A stretch of 50,160 nt of DNA from an uncultured Bacteroidales bacterium. GTDB taxonomy: Bacteria > Bacteroidota > Bacteroidia > Bacteroidales > Paludibacteraceae. The translations under genes were made by a program, and so were the position numbers. The notes beneath the pieces were generated by a model that did not search any database, was not told the DNA's origin, and saw nothing but the letters and a program-made list of their open reading frames with translations. The DNA is taken from the NCBI GenBank assembly GCA_946617165.1, contig CAMOJP010000004.1, positions 1 to 50,160 of the forward strand, written 5' to 3'. Positions 33,034 to 42,862 of this stretch are shown piece after piece. Positions within the stretch are counted from its first letter, which is position 1. Each line of letters begins with the position of its first letter.

Positions 33034-34691
33034 GCCGTCGATTAACCATAGTGTTGCTGTTTGTAGTGAGTGCTGCTATTGTATTTGGGCAGCAGTCCGC
33101 CGTTACGCCTCCTAAGTTCTTCAATATCCAGAAGGTAGTGATACCTGCGATATTAGAGGTAGAGGAGGGTTCAGTATATTTTTCTGATGCGGACGGCAAT
33201 CAGACGATTAATGCTCAGGAGGAGAGTTCCATACACATGCGTGTGAAGAATGTTGGTCGTGGTGAGGGTTACGGTTGTCGCGCCGTTATCTCGGCATCAG
33301 GCACTGTTAATGGTATTACGACGAGTAATCAGACGTTATCGGTGATTAAGCCCGGTGAGGTTCGTGCTATCGAATTTCCCATCAAGACCTCAATGCAGAC
33401 TAAGACGGGTCAGGTTCGTTTCACTATTCAAGTGACGGAGCCCAACGGTTTCGGTACTCCGGAGCAGACATTAGTGATAGCGACGCATGAGTTTGATGCG
33501 CCGAACGTCCAGGTAGTGAGTTATAAGTTAACAGGCGGGATGTCTGGTGTGCTGAAGAAGCGCGATATATTTGCTCTTCAGGTGATGGTTCAGAACACGT
33601 CCCACGGCACCGCCGAGCAGGTTAGGTTTGACATTCACTTTCCGGAGCATATCAGTTGGATGGGCGGTGATAACCAGCGTATAGAGATACCGTCTCTCGG
33701 TGCCGGTGAGACCCGTGTGTTTGAGTTTGAGTTAGCGGCGAGTGCGAATGCAGCGGATGTGGTGACTATTCCTATTCAGTTGAGCGAGAAGTACGGCAAG
33801 TACGCTCAGGGCACTGAAGTGACGCTCACTTTCGGTCAGACGGTAGCGGGTAAGGATATTGTTGTGGAGTCTCATCAAGCGGCTCATGGCGAGATTCACA
33901 AAGGTTCGCTGGTATCGGATGTAGATGAGCATATCCCGACGACGAAGATAAAGAACGACAACACGTTTGCTTTGATTATAGCGAATGAGAACTACCAGTC
34001 TGTTGGCAGTGTACCGTATGCGCTGAACGACGGTCGCATTTTTAAGCAATACTGCGAGCAGACGTTAGGTCTGGACTCCAAGAAAGTGCACTATCTGCCT
34101 AATGCGACAGGCAATCAGATTAAGACGGAAATCAACTGGTTGCAGAATGTGCTGAGTGTGTTTGATAACGCGAACGCTATCTTCTACTATGCTGGTCACG
34201 GTTTGCCGGATGAGAGCAGCCGTACGTCCTACCTGATGCCGGTTGATGGCGTAACTCAAGACTTGACGACGTGCTATAAGTTAGACGATTTATATGCGAT
34301 GTTAGGCAATATGCAGGCGAATCATGTGCTTATTTTCATGGATGCATGTTTCAGCGGCAGCAATCGTGGTGAGGGCATGTTAGTGTCCGCCCGAGGAGTA
34401 GCGCTGAAAGCTCGTGCAGGTCAGCCACAAGGCAAGATGGTAGTGTATGCTGCGGCTCAGGGGAACGAGACCGCCTATCCTTATACGGAGCAGCAACACG
34501 GGCTATTCACTTATTTCCTGCTAAAGAAGTTGCAGGAGAGCGAAGGGGACTTGACCTGTGAGGAGTTAGGCGACTATATCCAGACGAATGTCAAACAACA
34601 ATCCATATTAGAGAACAATAAATCACAGACGCCCTGTGTCACTCCTGCAACCGAAGTGGTGACCGAATGGCGAACATGGAGACTACGCTGA
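33030..34691 (+). CDS. exported caspase-family (C14) peptidase with CARDB-like domains, cassette 2
   Basis: A 553-residue protein counted from the ATG at 33030, whose ATGA overlaps the upstream stop; an ATG at 33021 is possible and would add three residues. The signal peptide ends VFGQQ. Two CARDB-like domains (about 45-155 and 160-270; FSDADGNQTINAQEE, TEPNGFGTP, ATHEFDAPNVQV) precede a caspase p20-like domain with NTFALIIANENY, His390 in YYAGHG and Cys440 in MDACFSG, then AAQGNETAYPYTEQQHG. Asp before the Cys suggests basic P1 preference. It is a close paralogue of the 4904 product. The next gene encodes a DUF4384 protein, a domain often linked to caspases. Confidence 0.87.
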   Translation: MSRRLTIVLLFVVSAAIVFGQQSAVTPPKFFNIQKVVIPAILEVEEGSVYFSDADGNQTINAQEESSIHMRVKNVGRGEGYGCRAVISASGTVNGITTSNQTLSVIKPGEVRAIEFPIKTSMQTKTGQVRFTIQVTEPNGFGTPEQTLVIATHEFDAPNVQVVSYKLTGGMSGVLKKRDIFALQVMVQNTSHGTAEQVRFDIHFPEHISWMGGDNQRIEIPSLGAGETRVFEFELAASANAADVVTIPIQLSEKYGKYAQGTEVTLTFGQTVAGKDIVVESHQAAHGEIHKGSLVSDVDEHIPTTKIKNDNTFALIIANENYQSVGSVPYALNDGRIFKQYCEQTLGLDSKKVHYLPNATGNQIKTEINWLQNVLSVFDNANAIFYYAGHGLPDESSRTSYLMPVDGVTQDLTTCYKLDDLYAMLGNMQANHVLIFMDACFSGSNRGEGMLVSARGVALKARAGQPQGKMVVYAAAQGNETAYPYTEQQHGLFTYFLLKKLQESEGDLTCEELGDYIQTNVKQQSILENNKSQTPCVTPATEVVTEWRTWRLR

Positions 34692-35572
34692 TGAAGAAGG
34701 TGTTACTTATTATATTGTCGGCAGCCGTATTGCCGCTTTGGTCTGCCAAGTTGACGAATGTACATATTACGTACGATTATCTGTCGAACGACCGTACCGA
34801 GTCGAAAGCAGAGGCTGAGATACATGCGATAGAGAAGGCGAAACAACGTGCGTTAGAGAACGCGTTCGGAGTGGATGTGAGCAGTATCGCTTTGTCGATG
34901 GCTCGTGAGAAGACGGAAGACGGTTCTTTTTTCAGCGATGATGACTTCTTCTCATTAGGCAGCACTGTTGCACGCGGCGAGTGGATAGAGACGGTGAAGG
35001 AAGAGATATTGAGTATCTATCACGACGGAGTGTTATGGCATGTGCGCGTGTTTGTCGAAGGGAAAGCGCGTGAGAAATCAGGCGTACCTATCGACCTGTC
35101 GTATGCTTTTATCAATAACGCGCATGACAAATCGAATAGGACATCCTACTATGACGGTGACGATTTCTATCTGCGTTTCACGTCTCCTGTGAAAGGTGCG
35201 TTGTGCGTTTATCTGGTGGATAATGAGCAGACGGCATATTGTCTGTTGCCCTATATGTGTAATACGGAAGGCTATCAGACCGTTCGCGCCAATAAAGACT
35301 ACCTCTTTTTCAGTGCTGCCGAGGACCGCACCGCCGAAGAATATGTGCTGACGACGGACAAGGAAGTGGAGTATAATGTGCTATACATCATCTTCTCCCC
35401 GAATAAGTTCACGAAAGCCCGTGACCGTAAGAGCAGCTGGAACTGGCGCAGGCAGGCGACTCCCCGCAATCTGAGTTACAAGGATTTTGTGTCATGGCTC
35501 GCTAAAACCCAAACCGCCGACAAAAACATGCAAGTACGTACCGAAGTGATTTCTATCTATCCGGCAAAATAA
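34691..35572 (+). CDS. exported DUF4384 protein (caspase cassette 2)
   Basis: A 293-residue protein; the ATG at 34691 overlaps the caspase stop by one base (TGATG) and gives a clean signal peptide ([19 protein letters not shown]), preferable to the ATG at 34667. The N-terminal half (about 20-130) is an alpha/beta domain with [21 protein letters not shown], similar to LPP20/FlgT-like domains. From about 140 ([26 protein letters not shown] ... YCLLPY ... [11 protein letters not shown]) it matches DUF4384, found with caspases and Ser/Thr kinases in surface and periplasmic proteins. It probably acts with the caspase. Cassette 1 has no such gene. Confidence 0.75.
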   Translation: MKKVLLIILSAAVLPLWSAKLTNVHITYDYLSNDRTESKAEAEIHAIEKAKQRALENAFGVDVSSIALSMAREKTEDGSFFSDDDFFSLGSTVARGEWIETVKEEILSIYHDGVLWHVRVFVEGKAREKSGVPIDLSYAFINNAHDKSNRTSYYDGDDFYLRFTSPVKGALCVYLVDNEQTAYCLLPYMCNTEGYQTVRANKDYLFFSAAEDRTAEEYVLTTDKEVEYNVLYIIFSPNKFTKARDRKSSWNWRRQATPRNLSYKDFVSWLAKTQTADKNMQVRTEVISIYPAK

Positions 35573-35580
35573 AATGGACA

Positions 35581-37035
35581 ATGGAAGAAGTAATAAAAGA
35601 TATAACGACCCAAGAATATAAGTACGGCTTTACGACCGATGTTGAGACGGATATCATAGCCAGCGGTTTGAATGAGGATATTATCCGTCTTATATCAGCG
35701 AAGAAAGGCGAACCTGACTGGCTGCTTGACTTTCGTCTCAAGGCCTACCGCAAATGGCAGACGATGCCCGTACCGACATGGGCACATCTTGATATTCCTC
35801 CGATTGATTTTCAGAAGATATCCTACTACGCGGCTCCCAAAGTCGAAAGTCCAAAGTCGAAAGACCATCCCTCGGGCTCCAAGCAAGAGATAGCCCCTGA
35901 GATTATGAAGACCTTTGACAAGCTCGGTATCCCGTTGGAGGAGCGTGCTGCTCTTGCGGGCAACATGGCAGTAGATGCGGTGATGGACTCCGTGAGCGTA
36001 AAGACGACTTTCCGTGAGACCTTAGCCGAAAAAGGCATTATTTTCTGCTCTATCTCGGAGGCAGTAAGAGAACATCCCGAGTTGGTGAAGAAATACTTGG
36101 GTTCAGTCGTTCCCTATAGCGATAATTTTTATGCAGCACTCAATTCTGCTGTATTCTCAGACGGCTCGTTTGTCTATATTCCTAAAGGTGTTCGTTGCCC
36201 GATGGAGTTATCGACCTATTTCCGTATAAATGCAGGCAATACGGGTCAGTTTGAGCGTACGTTACTGATAGCCGACGAGGGAGCGTATTTGAGTTACTTG
36301 GAGGGTTGTACGGCGCCTATGCGTGATGAGAACCAGTTGCATGCTGCGATAGTGGAGATTATAGTTCATGACGATGCTGAAGTAAAATACTCCACCGTTC
36401 AAAACTGGTATCCCGGCGATAAGGACGGTAAGGGAGGAATCTATAATTTCGTTACCAAACGCGGTATCACGCATAAAAATGCCCGTTTGAGTTGGACGCA
36501 AGTAGAGACCGGCTCTGCTATTACTTGGAAATACCCGAGTTGTATACTTAAAGGTGACAACTCGTCAGCGGAGTTTTATTCCGTAGCTTTGACCAATAAC
36601 TACCAGCAAGCCGATACGGGCACGAAGATGATACATTTAGGTTCCCATACCCGTTCCCGCGTGGTGAGCAAAGGTATCTCCGCCGGTCATTCTCAGAATG
36701 CGTATCGTGGGTTAATCAAAGTGGTGTCCGGCGCAGAGGATGTTCGCAATTATTCTCAATGCGATTCGTTGCTGTTGGGAGATAAATGCGGAGCGCATAC
36801 ATTCCCTGATATGCAGATAGCCAATCCGACAGCTACGATAGAACATGAAGCAACGACCTCCAAGATATCTGAAGACCAACTCTTTTACTGCCGTCAACGT
36901 GGCATAAGTGTAGAAGATGCGGTGGGCTTAATCGTTAACGGTTACGCCAAAGAAGTAATGGACAAACTACCGATGGAGTTTGCCGTAGAAGCTCAAAAAC
37001 TGCTGCAAGTGTCTTTGGAGGGGACCGTAGGATGA
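35581..37035 (+). CDS. sufB: Fe-S cluster assembly protein SufB
   Basis: A 484-residue scaffold of the SufBCD complex. Signatures are [20 protein letters not shown] and [18 protein letters not shown] at the N-terminus, [28 protein letters not shown], and the C-terminal beta-helix with [26 protein letters not shown] and [12 protein letters not shown]. The usual partners sufC, sufD and sufS are not adjacent. At about residues 87-100 a Lys/Ser/Pro-rich stretch corresponds to an in-frame DNA repeat (AAAGTCGAAAG twice, 35839-35849 and 35853-35863). It starts eight bases after the DUF4384 gene. Confidence 0.95.
   Translation: MEEVIKDITTQEYKYGFTTDVETDIIASGLNEDIIRLISAKKGEPDWLLDFRLKAYRKWQTMPVPTWAHLDIPPIDFQKISYYAAPKVESPKSKDHPSGSKQEIAPEIMKTFDKLGIPLEERAALAGNMAVDAVMDSVSVKTTFRETLAEKGIIFCSISEAVREHPELVKKYLGSVVPYSDNFYAALNSAVFSDGSFVYIPKGVRCPMELSTYFRINAGNTGQFERTLLIADEGAYLSYLEGCTAPMRDENQLHAAIVEIIVHDDAEVKYSTVQNWYPGDKDGKGGIYNFVTKRGITHKNARLSWTQVETGSAITWKYPSCILKGDNSSAEFYSVALTNNYQQADTGTKMIHLGSHTRSRVVSKGISAGHSQNAYRGLIKVVSGAEDVRNYSQCDSLLLGDKCGAHTFPDMQIANPTATIEHEATTSKISEDQLFYCRQRGISVEDAVGLIVNGYAKEVMDKLPMEFAVEAQKLLQVSLEGTVG
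35839..35863 (+). repeat. in-frame 11-bp direct repeat within sufB
   Basis: AAAGTCGAAAG occurs twice, separated by TCC, encoding part of the variable loop after YYAAPK. It looks like an inserted intergenic-type repeat in a region where the protein tolerates length change. Confidence 0.5.
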
Positions 37036-38423
37036 TGAATATACTGACAACAATATTACTGGCAGTGTCCCTATTGACAGAAGCTCCGAACTGCCAACAA
37101 GCAAACATTAGTGTACTGATAAAAGATGCCGAGAGCGGTAAAGTGATTGATTCCTATCGCCCGGATAATGTGGTTCCTCCTGCCAGTGTGATGAAATTAC
37201 TGACGACCGGTGCCGCCTTAGAGATGTTAGGTCCGAGTTTCCGTTTTACGACGGTATTGGAATACAGTGGTCATATTGACAACGGGATATTGCATGGTGA
37301 CCTGTTCATTCGTGGCGGTTGCGATCCGTCTTTGGGCAATCTCAAAGGTACGCAAGCGTTTATCTTCAAGTGGATACGTGCAATCAAAGCGGCCGGTATC
37401 CGTAGTATTGACGGTGCCGTTATAGCTGATATGAGTCTATTAGACGGCGATGCGGTGAATCCTGCGTGGCTGTGGGAAGACTGCGGTAATTACTATGCTC
37501 CCGGTATCTTTGCGCTCAATTATATGAGTAATACACTCAATATCGTTTTGCGTAGTTCTGAAGTAGGCTCAGTAGCAGAAGTGATGCGTACCGAACCGAA
37601 TTATCCGGGACTGAAGACTATCAACCATATCCGTTGCACGGAGATAACATACGATGGCGCTTATGTGCATGGTCTGCCTTATTCCAACGAGCGCTACCTG
37701 ACAGGCAGTGTACCCAGCAACAGAGGACAATTCGGTGTGCGAAGTGATATTCCTAATCCCGGTTGGTTACTGGCTACCCACCTCACGAGGCATCTTGAGG
37801 AAAACGGTGTTAAAGTGAGTAAGCCGGCGTCCTTTACCGCCGAGAGTAGATTGGACACAGGAATCAGACAAGTTATTTATGAGCATAAGTCCGACTCATT
37901 AGGCGCATTAATAGCTGAGACAAATATATACAGCAACAACCTATACGCCGAATCGATATTCCGTTATTTAGGTCTCAATTATGGCAAGCCGGGTACGATT
38001 CATAACTCATGCGAAGTGGTTCGTGAGTTCTGGCGTATGCGTGGTGTAACGGTTAAAGGTGCTCTTATTAAGGACGGGTGCGGCTTGGCTCCTCAAGATG
38101 CTATCAGTGCAGAAGCGTTGGTAGATATATTGCAGTATATGATGCGGAGTAAGAATTACGACATATGGCTGAAATCGTTGCCCGTGAGCGGTAACCCGAA
38201 CGGGACTCTTAGCAGCCTTTGCCGCGGAACAGTGCTGGAAGGTAAGATACATGCCAAAAGCGGAACGATAGCCGGCACGAAGAACTTCGCCGGATATATA
38301 GACCTGCCCAATGGCAAGAAATGGGTATTCGCCGTGCTGGTCAATAGTGCACAAGGTAAAGCCAAGAACGTACAAACGGTAATACAAAAATACCTATTAG
38401 ATGTATATCAGTCAAACCAATAG
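37032..38423 (+). CDS. dacB: D-alanyl-D-alanine carboxypeptidase/endopeptidase (PBP4-type)
   Basis: A 463-residue class C penicillin-binding protein that trims peptidoglycan stem peptides and cross-links in the periplasm. A signal peptide (about 1-18) precedes the catalytic motifs: SVMK with Ser52 and Lys55, SNN in [15 protein letters not shown], and KSG in [28 protein letters not shown] is a PBP4 family hallmark. The ATG overlaps the sufB stop (ATGATG). It overlaps birA by 23 bases. Confidence 0.93.
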   Translation: MMNILTTILLAVSLLTEAPNCQQANISVLIKDAESGKVIDSYRPDNVVPPASVMKLLTTGAALEMLGPSFRFTTVLEYSGHIDNGILHGDLFIRGGCDPSLGNLKGTQAFIFKWIRAIKAAGIRSIDGAVIADMSLLDGDAVNPAWLWEDCGNYYAPGIFALNYMSNTLNIVLRSSEVGSVAEVMRTEPNYPGLKTINHIRCTEITYDGAYVHGLPYSNERYLTGSVPSNRGQFGVRSDIPNPGWLLATHLTRHLEENGVKVSKPASFTAESRLDTGIRQVIYEHKSDSLGALIAETNIYSNNLYAESIFRYLGLNYGKPGTIHNSCEVVREFWRMRGVTVKGALIKDGCGLAPQDAISAEALVDILQYMMRSKNYDIWLKSLPVSGNPNGTLSSLCRGTVLEGKIHAKSGTIAGTKNFAGYIDLPNGKKWVFAVLVNSAQGKAKNVQTVIQKYLLDVYQSNQ

Positions 38424-39141
38424 TACCAATACGTGGCTTAAAGAACATCCTGATTGTGAGGTGGTGTGGACGGCGTATCAGACTGCCGGTCGGGGACAAG
38501 CCGGAAACAGTTGGGAAAGTGAGGCGGGAAAAAACGTGCTGTTCTCAATGCGTTTGACTCATCCACCGGTCTCCGTCGAACAGCAATTCCGGCTCACGAT
38601 GCTTGTCAGTTTAGCTGTATGGCAGGTTGTGAAAGAGTTGCTGCCTGACGAAGATGTAACCATCAAGTGGCCGAACGATATCTATGTAGGTAAGTCTAAG
38701 ATTTGCGGTATACTGATAGAAAACAGGATAGTAGAAAAAGTCATTGAAGAATCTATTGTAGGTATCGGTTTGAATATAAACCAAACGCAATGGACAGGCG
38801 ATGCTCCTAACCCGACGTCAGTCAAACTAATCAGCGGTCGTGAGACTGATATTGCGCAAGTGAGTAAACGATTAGAGCAGTGTATTCGTGCCCGCTTGCC
38901 GCAATTGGCTCAACCTGTTGAACTGAAACAGCATTATATGACAGTGCTCTATCGGTTGAACAGGAAAGCGAAATATGCCGAGCGAGAGGTGAATGTCGCC
39001 CCATCTAAAATACTAACAAGGACGCCCGATAATGCTTTTGAAGCGACTATAACAAATGTAACAGAACAGGGGGAGTTAGTGCTTCAGACTGACCAAAAAA
39101 CTAAGAAATATCATTTTAAAGAAATACAATTTGTGCTATAA
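38401..39141 (+). CDS. birA: biotin--[acetyl-CoA carboxylase] ligase
   Basis: A 246-residue enzyme that activates biotin and attaches it to carrier proteins. It shows [27 protein letters not shown] (the biotin/AMP GRGRxGxxW-like loop), IKWPNDIYVGKSKICGILIE and VGIGLNINQT. There is no N-terminal helix-turn-helix, so it is a ligase without the repressor role of E. coli BirA. The start lies inside dacB, which implies translational coupling. Confidence 0.93.
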   Translation: MYISQTNSTNTWLKEHPDCEVVWTAYQTAGRGQAGNSWESEAGKNVLFSMRLTHPPVSVEQQFRLTMLVSLAVWQVVKELLPDEDVTIKWPNDIYVGKSKICGILIENRIVEKVIEESIVGIGLNINQTQWTGDAPNPTSVKLISGRETDIAQVSKRLEQCIRARLPQLAQPVELKQHYMTVLYRLNRKAKYAEREVNVAPSKILTRTPDNAFEATITNVTEQGELVLQTDQKTKKYHFKEIQFVL

Positions 39142-39142
39142 T

Positions 39143-40276
39143 ATGAAGAGTATCATTATCACCGGTGGAGCCGGATTTATCGGCAGCCACGTAGTTCGTC
39201 TCTTTGTTAATAAGTACCCCGAGTACAAAATTATTAATGTAGATAAGTTGACCTATGCAGGTAATTTGGCTAATCTCAAAGATATTGAGGATAAGCCGAA
39301 TTATCGCTTTGTAAAGGCAGATATATGCGATTTCGACGCCATTTACGCTTTGATGCAGGAAGAGCATGTAGATGGTATAATTCATCTGGCAGCCGAGAGT
39401 CATGTCGATCGCTCTATCAAGGATCCGTTTACTTTTGCCCGTACCAACGTGATGGGTACGCTCAGTCTGTTACAATCAGCTAAACTTTACTGGGAAAGCC
39501 TGCCGGAGAAATATGATGGCAAACGCTTCTACCATATTTCTACGGATGAAGTCTATGGAGCTCTGGAACTGACCCATCCGGAAGGTGTTGATTCTCCTTT
39601 TACCACCACCGCCTCAAGTGCCGAACATCACTATGCTTACGGCGAGGATTTCTTCACCGAGACAAAGAAATATCAGCCGCATAGCCCATATAGTGCCTCC
39701 AAAGCTTCCAGTGACCATTTCGTGCGTGCCTTCCATGATACCTATGGGATGCCTACTATCGTAACGAACTGCTCGAACAACTATGGTCCGTATCAATTCC
39801 CCGAGAAACTTATTCCATTGTTTATCAATAATATTCGTCATCGTAAGCCGTTGCCTGTTTATGGAAAGGGCGAGAATGTACGTGACTGGTTGTACGTAGA
39901 AGACCATGCACGTGCTATTGACTTGATTTTCCACAAGGGTAAAGTGGCGGAGACGTATAATATCGGCGGCTTTAACGAGTGGAAAAATATTGATATTATC
40001 AAGGTTGTTATCAATACTGTAGATCGTTTGCTTGGCCGCAAAGAAGGCGAAGATTTGGATTTGATTACCTTTGTGACCGATAGAGCAGGTCATGATTTGC
40101 GCTACGCGATAGACTCCCGCAAACTACAAACTGAGCTCGGTTGGGAGCCCAGTTTACAATTCGAAGAAGGTATTGAGCGTACAGTTCGTTGGTATTTGGA
40201 AAACCAAGAGTGGATGGATAACATCACCTCCGGCGAGTACGAGAAGTACTACGAATCAATGTACGCTAATCGTTAA
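39143..40276 (+). CDS. rfbB: dTDP-glucose 4,6-dehydratase
   Basis: A 377-residue extended SDR that makes dTDP-4-keto-6-deoxyglucose for deoxysugar and O-antigen synthesis. The NAD motif is TGGAGFIGSHV; HLAAESHVDRS, STDEVYGALE and catalytic YSASK follow, with NNYGPYQFPEKLIP and WLYVEDHARAI. The frame is open from 39131 but ATG 39143, two bases after the birA stop, gives the typical N-terminus MKSIIITGGAG. No other sugar genes (rfbA, rfbC, rfbD) are adjacent; it ends the pfkA-led series. Confidence 0.93.
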   Translation: MKSIIITGGAGFIGSHVVRLFVNKYPEYKIINVDKLTYAGNLANLKDIEDKPNYRFVKADICDFDAIYALMQEEHVDGIIHLAAESHVDRSIKDPFTFARTNVMGTLSLLQSAKLYWESLPEKYDGKRFYHISTDEVYGALELTHPEGVDSPFTTTASSAEHHYAYGEDFFTETKKYQPHSPYSASKASSDHFVRAFHDTYGMPTIVTNCSNNYGPYQFPEKLIPLFINNIRHRKPLPVYGKGENVRDWLYVEDHARAIDLIFHKGKVAETYNIGGFNEWKNIDIIKVVINTVDRLLGRKEGEDLDLITFVTDRAGHDLRYAIDSRKLQTELGWEPSLQFEEGIERTVRWYLENQEWMDNITSGEYEKYYESMYANR

Positions 40277-40293
40277 GAGAGGCTTTCCATAAA

Positions 40294-41145
40294 TTAAACT
40301 TGGGCGTTACGATACGCTTTAGGGGTTAGCCCCATGTGCGATTTGAAAAAGCGGTTGAAGAAAGCTACATTATCAAATCCTAACGACGACGAAATCTCTT
40401 TGATTTGCGTGGTCGTTAATTTTAATTGTGCCTTAGCATCCGTCAGGATTGCATCTGTAATGATGTCTCCCGCCGTTCTTTCGCTTGCGGAACGGATAGT
40501 AGAACAAAGGTGAGGCAAAGTGATTCTCATAGCTTCGGCATACTGTGAGACATGGTGCCACTCTTGGTAATGCTTCATGACCAGTTGACAGTAATCTTGG
40601 TAAATCTCCATCTTGCGGTCAATAGGTTTGATGATGTATTCATCCATACTCTGCGCATAGTTTGAGTAAGCTGTTTGGAGGAGGTTGAATACATGCACCA
40701 TCTTCTCCGTATTGAGCATGGAAGGTTCGGTATTTGTGGCTTTAAACATTAGTGCTGCGAGATCCTTAATCACCTCTGCGCGGTCGGCTGAAAGATGAAC
40801 GATAGGTGAATGTAACTGCAACGAAGAAAGAGACATGCGACTGTTAAAGGTATTCTTCTCCAAAAAGGAGGAGGAGAAGAGAATATAATATACTAATGCG
40901 TCCTCCGAAAACTCATGGATAAGCAGGAAACTGCCCGGTTCTAACAAGAGAATATCATTCTCATGAAATTCGTACTTGGTGATATTAATCGTAGCAGATG
41001 CGGAACCGCGAACCATTAAGGCATATACGCCACACATAATCTTACACGGAAAGCGACCGTACTCGTTCATGATTTTACCACTTGCATCGCCTATAAGATA
41101 ATCTACGGGACAATCTAATAGCGGAATATTTTTCTTCTGTTGCAT
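40294..41145 (-). CDS. AraC-family transcriptional regulator
   Basis: A 283-residue regulator. The N-terminal part (to about 170) is a cupin-like sensor domain (YEFHENDILLLEPGSFLLI); the C-terminal 100 residues hold the double helix-turn-helix of AraC/XylS proteins, with KLTTTQIKEISSSLGFDNVAFFNRFFKSHMGLTPKAYR. The longest frame starts at 41250, upstream of the -7 box at 41168-41175, so the ATG at 41145 is the start. The target is unknown; the gene is divergent from the NlpC/P60 gene. Its effector cannot be read. Confidence 0.9.
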   Translation of the reverse strand: MQQKKNIPLLDCPVDYLIGDASGKIMNEYGRFPCKIMCGVYALMVRGSASATINITKYEFHENDILLLEPGSFLLIHEFSEDALVYYILFSSSFLEKNTFNSRMSLSSLQLHSPIVHLSADRAEVIKDLAALMFKATNTEPSMLNTEKMVHVFNLLQTAYSNYAQSMDEYIIKPIDRKMEIYQDYCQLVMKHYQEWHHVSQYAEAMRITLPHLCSTIRSASERTAGDIITDAILTDAKAQLKLTTTQIKEISSSLGFDNVAFFNRFFKSHMGLTPKAYRNAQV

Positions 41146-41167
41146 AGTTGTGATTTGTTTAACGGCG

Positions 41168-41175
41168 CAAAGGTA
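41168..41175 (-). promoter_or_regulatory. -7 promoter box TACCTTTG of the AraC-family gene
   Basis: Reads CAAAGGTA on the plus strand, 22 bases upstream of the ATG at 41145. Confidence 0.7.
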
Positions 41176-41324
41176 CAAAAAATATCTGAATATTACGAAT
41201 AATATTAAAAAAAAGTGCATTTTTCTTCTTAAAAACGTTATTTTTTGCATAATGTACTTAATAATGGGAGAATATGGCAGAATCTATTCTACAAAAAATA
41301 TTTGTGTATATAAAAAAATAGCAG

Positions 41325-41332
41325 TACCTTTG
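41325..41332 (+). promoter_or_regulatory. -7 promoter box TACCTTTG of the NlpC/P60 gene
   Basis: In the extended context AAATAGCAGTACCTTTGCA, 21 bases before the start at 41354; the upstream bases TTGTGTATATAAAAAAATAG resemble those before the tRNA promoter at 50090. Confidence 0.7.
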
Positions 41333-41353
41333 CAGGCGATAGATAAAAAGACC

Positions 41354-42139
41354 ATGGATAAAGGAATCATATTACACAGTGTAGTTCCTGTTCGCTCGGA
41401 AGCGAACGATGCGAGTGAGCAAGTGACTCAGTTATTGTTTGCTGAAACGGTAGAAGTGATAGAGGAACAACCTCGCTGGATTCGCATTAAGAATGATGCG
41501 GATGCCCAGGAGGGGTGGGTTGATTTTAAGATGCTTACTCGTTTGTCCCAATCCGAATGTGAAAAGTTTGCAAAGTGCAGTAAAATTGCGCGCGTTAAAA
41601 TGCCGATGGCATATGCTGTGAGTGAGAATAATAGTCAGACGATACCTTTGACAGCAGGAACCTGCTTACCTGATTATAAAGACGGTAGGTTCGAGTTGCT
41701 TGGCGTAGGTTTTCTTATTGACCCGGTGATGGTGGCACAGAGTCCGCTGGAACTCAATCCTACAAATATGATGAATACGGTTCGTTTCTTTCTGAATATA
41801 CCTTACTTGTGGGGTGGAAAAAATGCGATGGGCATGGACTGCTCCGGCTTTTCACAAATTATTCACTCTCTGTTCGGACATAACCTTTTACGTAACGCGA
41901 GTGAGCAAGCTCAGCAAGGAATGGCCGTTACTTCATTTGATGAGGTGCAGGTTGGCGATTTGGCTTTCTTTGACCATAATGATGGTAAGATAAGTCATGT
42001 GGGAATTATATTGGACAAAGAGCGTATTATTCATTGCTCAGGTCGTGTCAAAGTGGAGAAACTCGACCAAACCGGTATCTATTCTATTGAACAAGGTGGC
42101 ACTTATACGCACCACCTTGTCAGTATCCGGCGATATTAA
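41354..42139 (+). CDS. NlpC/P60 peptidase with SH3-like domains
   Basis: A 261-residue enzyme related to dipeptidyl-peptidase VI/YkfC, which cleaves gamma-D-glutamyl bonds of peptidoglycan peptides. Two SH3-like stretches (about 1-70 and 75-130; ILHSVVPVRSEANDASEQV) precede the catalytic domain: PYLWGGKNAMGMDCSGFSQ with the nucleophile Cys, then GDLAFFDHNDGKISHVGII with the catalytic His, and IIHCSGRV. No signal peptide follows from this start, so it may act on recycled peptides in the cytoplasm. The longer frame from 41150 spans the promoter and is rejected. Confidence 0.88.
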   Translation: MDKGIILHSVVPVRSEANDASEQVTQLLFAETVEVIEEQPRWIRIKNDADAQEGWVDFKMLTRLSQSECEKFAKCSKIARVKMPMAYAVSENNSQTIPLTAGTCLPDYKDGRFELLGVGFLIDPVMVAQSPLELNPTNMMNTVRFFLNIPYLWGGKNAMGMDCSGFSQIIHSLFGHNLLRNASEQAQQGMAVTSFDEVQVGDLAFFDHNDGKISHVGIILDKERIIHCSGRVKVEKLDQTGIYSIEQGGTYTHHLVSIRRY

Positions 42140-42162
42140 ATCGCTATGTACGTTTTGATGTT

Positions 42163-42726
42163 CTAACGAACGCGTTCGCAATAACTACCGTCGCGTGTAT
42201 CTACGCGAATAATCTCTCCTTCATTGATGAAGAGCGGAACACGAATCTCTGCTCCGGTCTCTAACTTAGCCGGCTTCAGTGTGTTCGTAGCGGTATCACC
42301 TTTGAGACCGGGCTCTGTATAAGCAATTGCCAATTCAACCTTTGTCGGGAGTTCTGCAAAGAGAATGGTATCTGTAGTTGCATCAGAAACAACATCACAG
42401 ACCATACCTTCCTTTAGAAAATCAACACCTGTGATAAGGTCGTGCGTAATAGGAACTTGCTCATAGGTCTCTTGATTCATAAAGATGTAATCCTCACCTT
42501 CCTTATAAAGATACTGATAGGGACGACGCTCAACGCGTACATCTTCGAGTTTCTCACCAATGTTAAAGCGGCGCTCTAAAACGCGTCCGTCCACAACATC
42601 TTTGAATTTAACACGCATAATCGTGTTACCCTTACCTGGTTTTACGTGAAGGAATTCAATCACGAAATAAAGACGTCCATCCATGCGGATACATACGCCG
42701 TTTTTGATGTCTTGTGAGTTAATCAT
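42163..42726 (-). CDS. efp: translation elongation factor P
   Basis: A 187-residue factor that relieves ribosome stalling at polyproline. It begins MINSQDIKNGVCIRMDG and has the KPGKGNT loop with Lys32, the site modified in many species. The three beta-barrel domains are complete, ending in GEIIRVDTRDGSYCERVR. Single gene with its own promoter at 42775; it converges on the NlpC/P60 gene with a 23-base gap. Confidence 0.96.
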   Translation of the reverse strand: MINSQDIKNGVCIRMDGRLYFVIEFLHVKPGKGNTIMRVKFKDVVDGRVLERRFNIGEKLEDVRVERRPYQYLYKEGEDYIFMNQETYEQVPITHDLITGVDFLKEGMVCDVVSDATTDTILFAELPTKVELAIAYTEPGLKGDTATNTLKPAKLETGAEIRVPLFINEGEIIRVDTRDGSYCERVR

Positions 42727-42774
42727 AAGTTATTTTCGCTTTTATTATTTATACAATATCCACGTTTCAGCGTG

Positions 42775-42782
42775 CAAAGATA
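42775..42782 (-). promoter_or_regulatory. -7 promoter box TATCTTTG of efp
   Basis: Reads CAAAGATA on the plus strand, about 50 bases upstream of the efp start. Confidence 0.6.
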
Positions 42783-42834
42783 TGAAAAAAAAACAAAATA
42801 CACAAATAAATTTGCGTATTTGTAAAAAAAATAC

Positions 42835-42842
42835 TACCTTTG
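42835..42842 (+). promoter_or_regulatory. -7 promoter box TACCTTTG of the marC gene
   Basis: In AAAATACTACCTTTGCAG, 20 bases before the ATG at 42863; TTTGCG about 23 bases upstream fits the -33 element. Confidence 0.7.
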
Positions 42843-42862
42843 CAGTCCAATTTACTAATATC

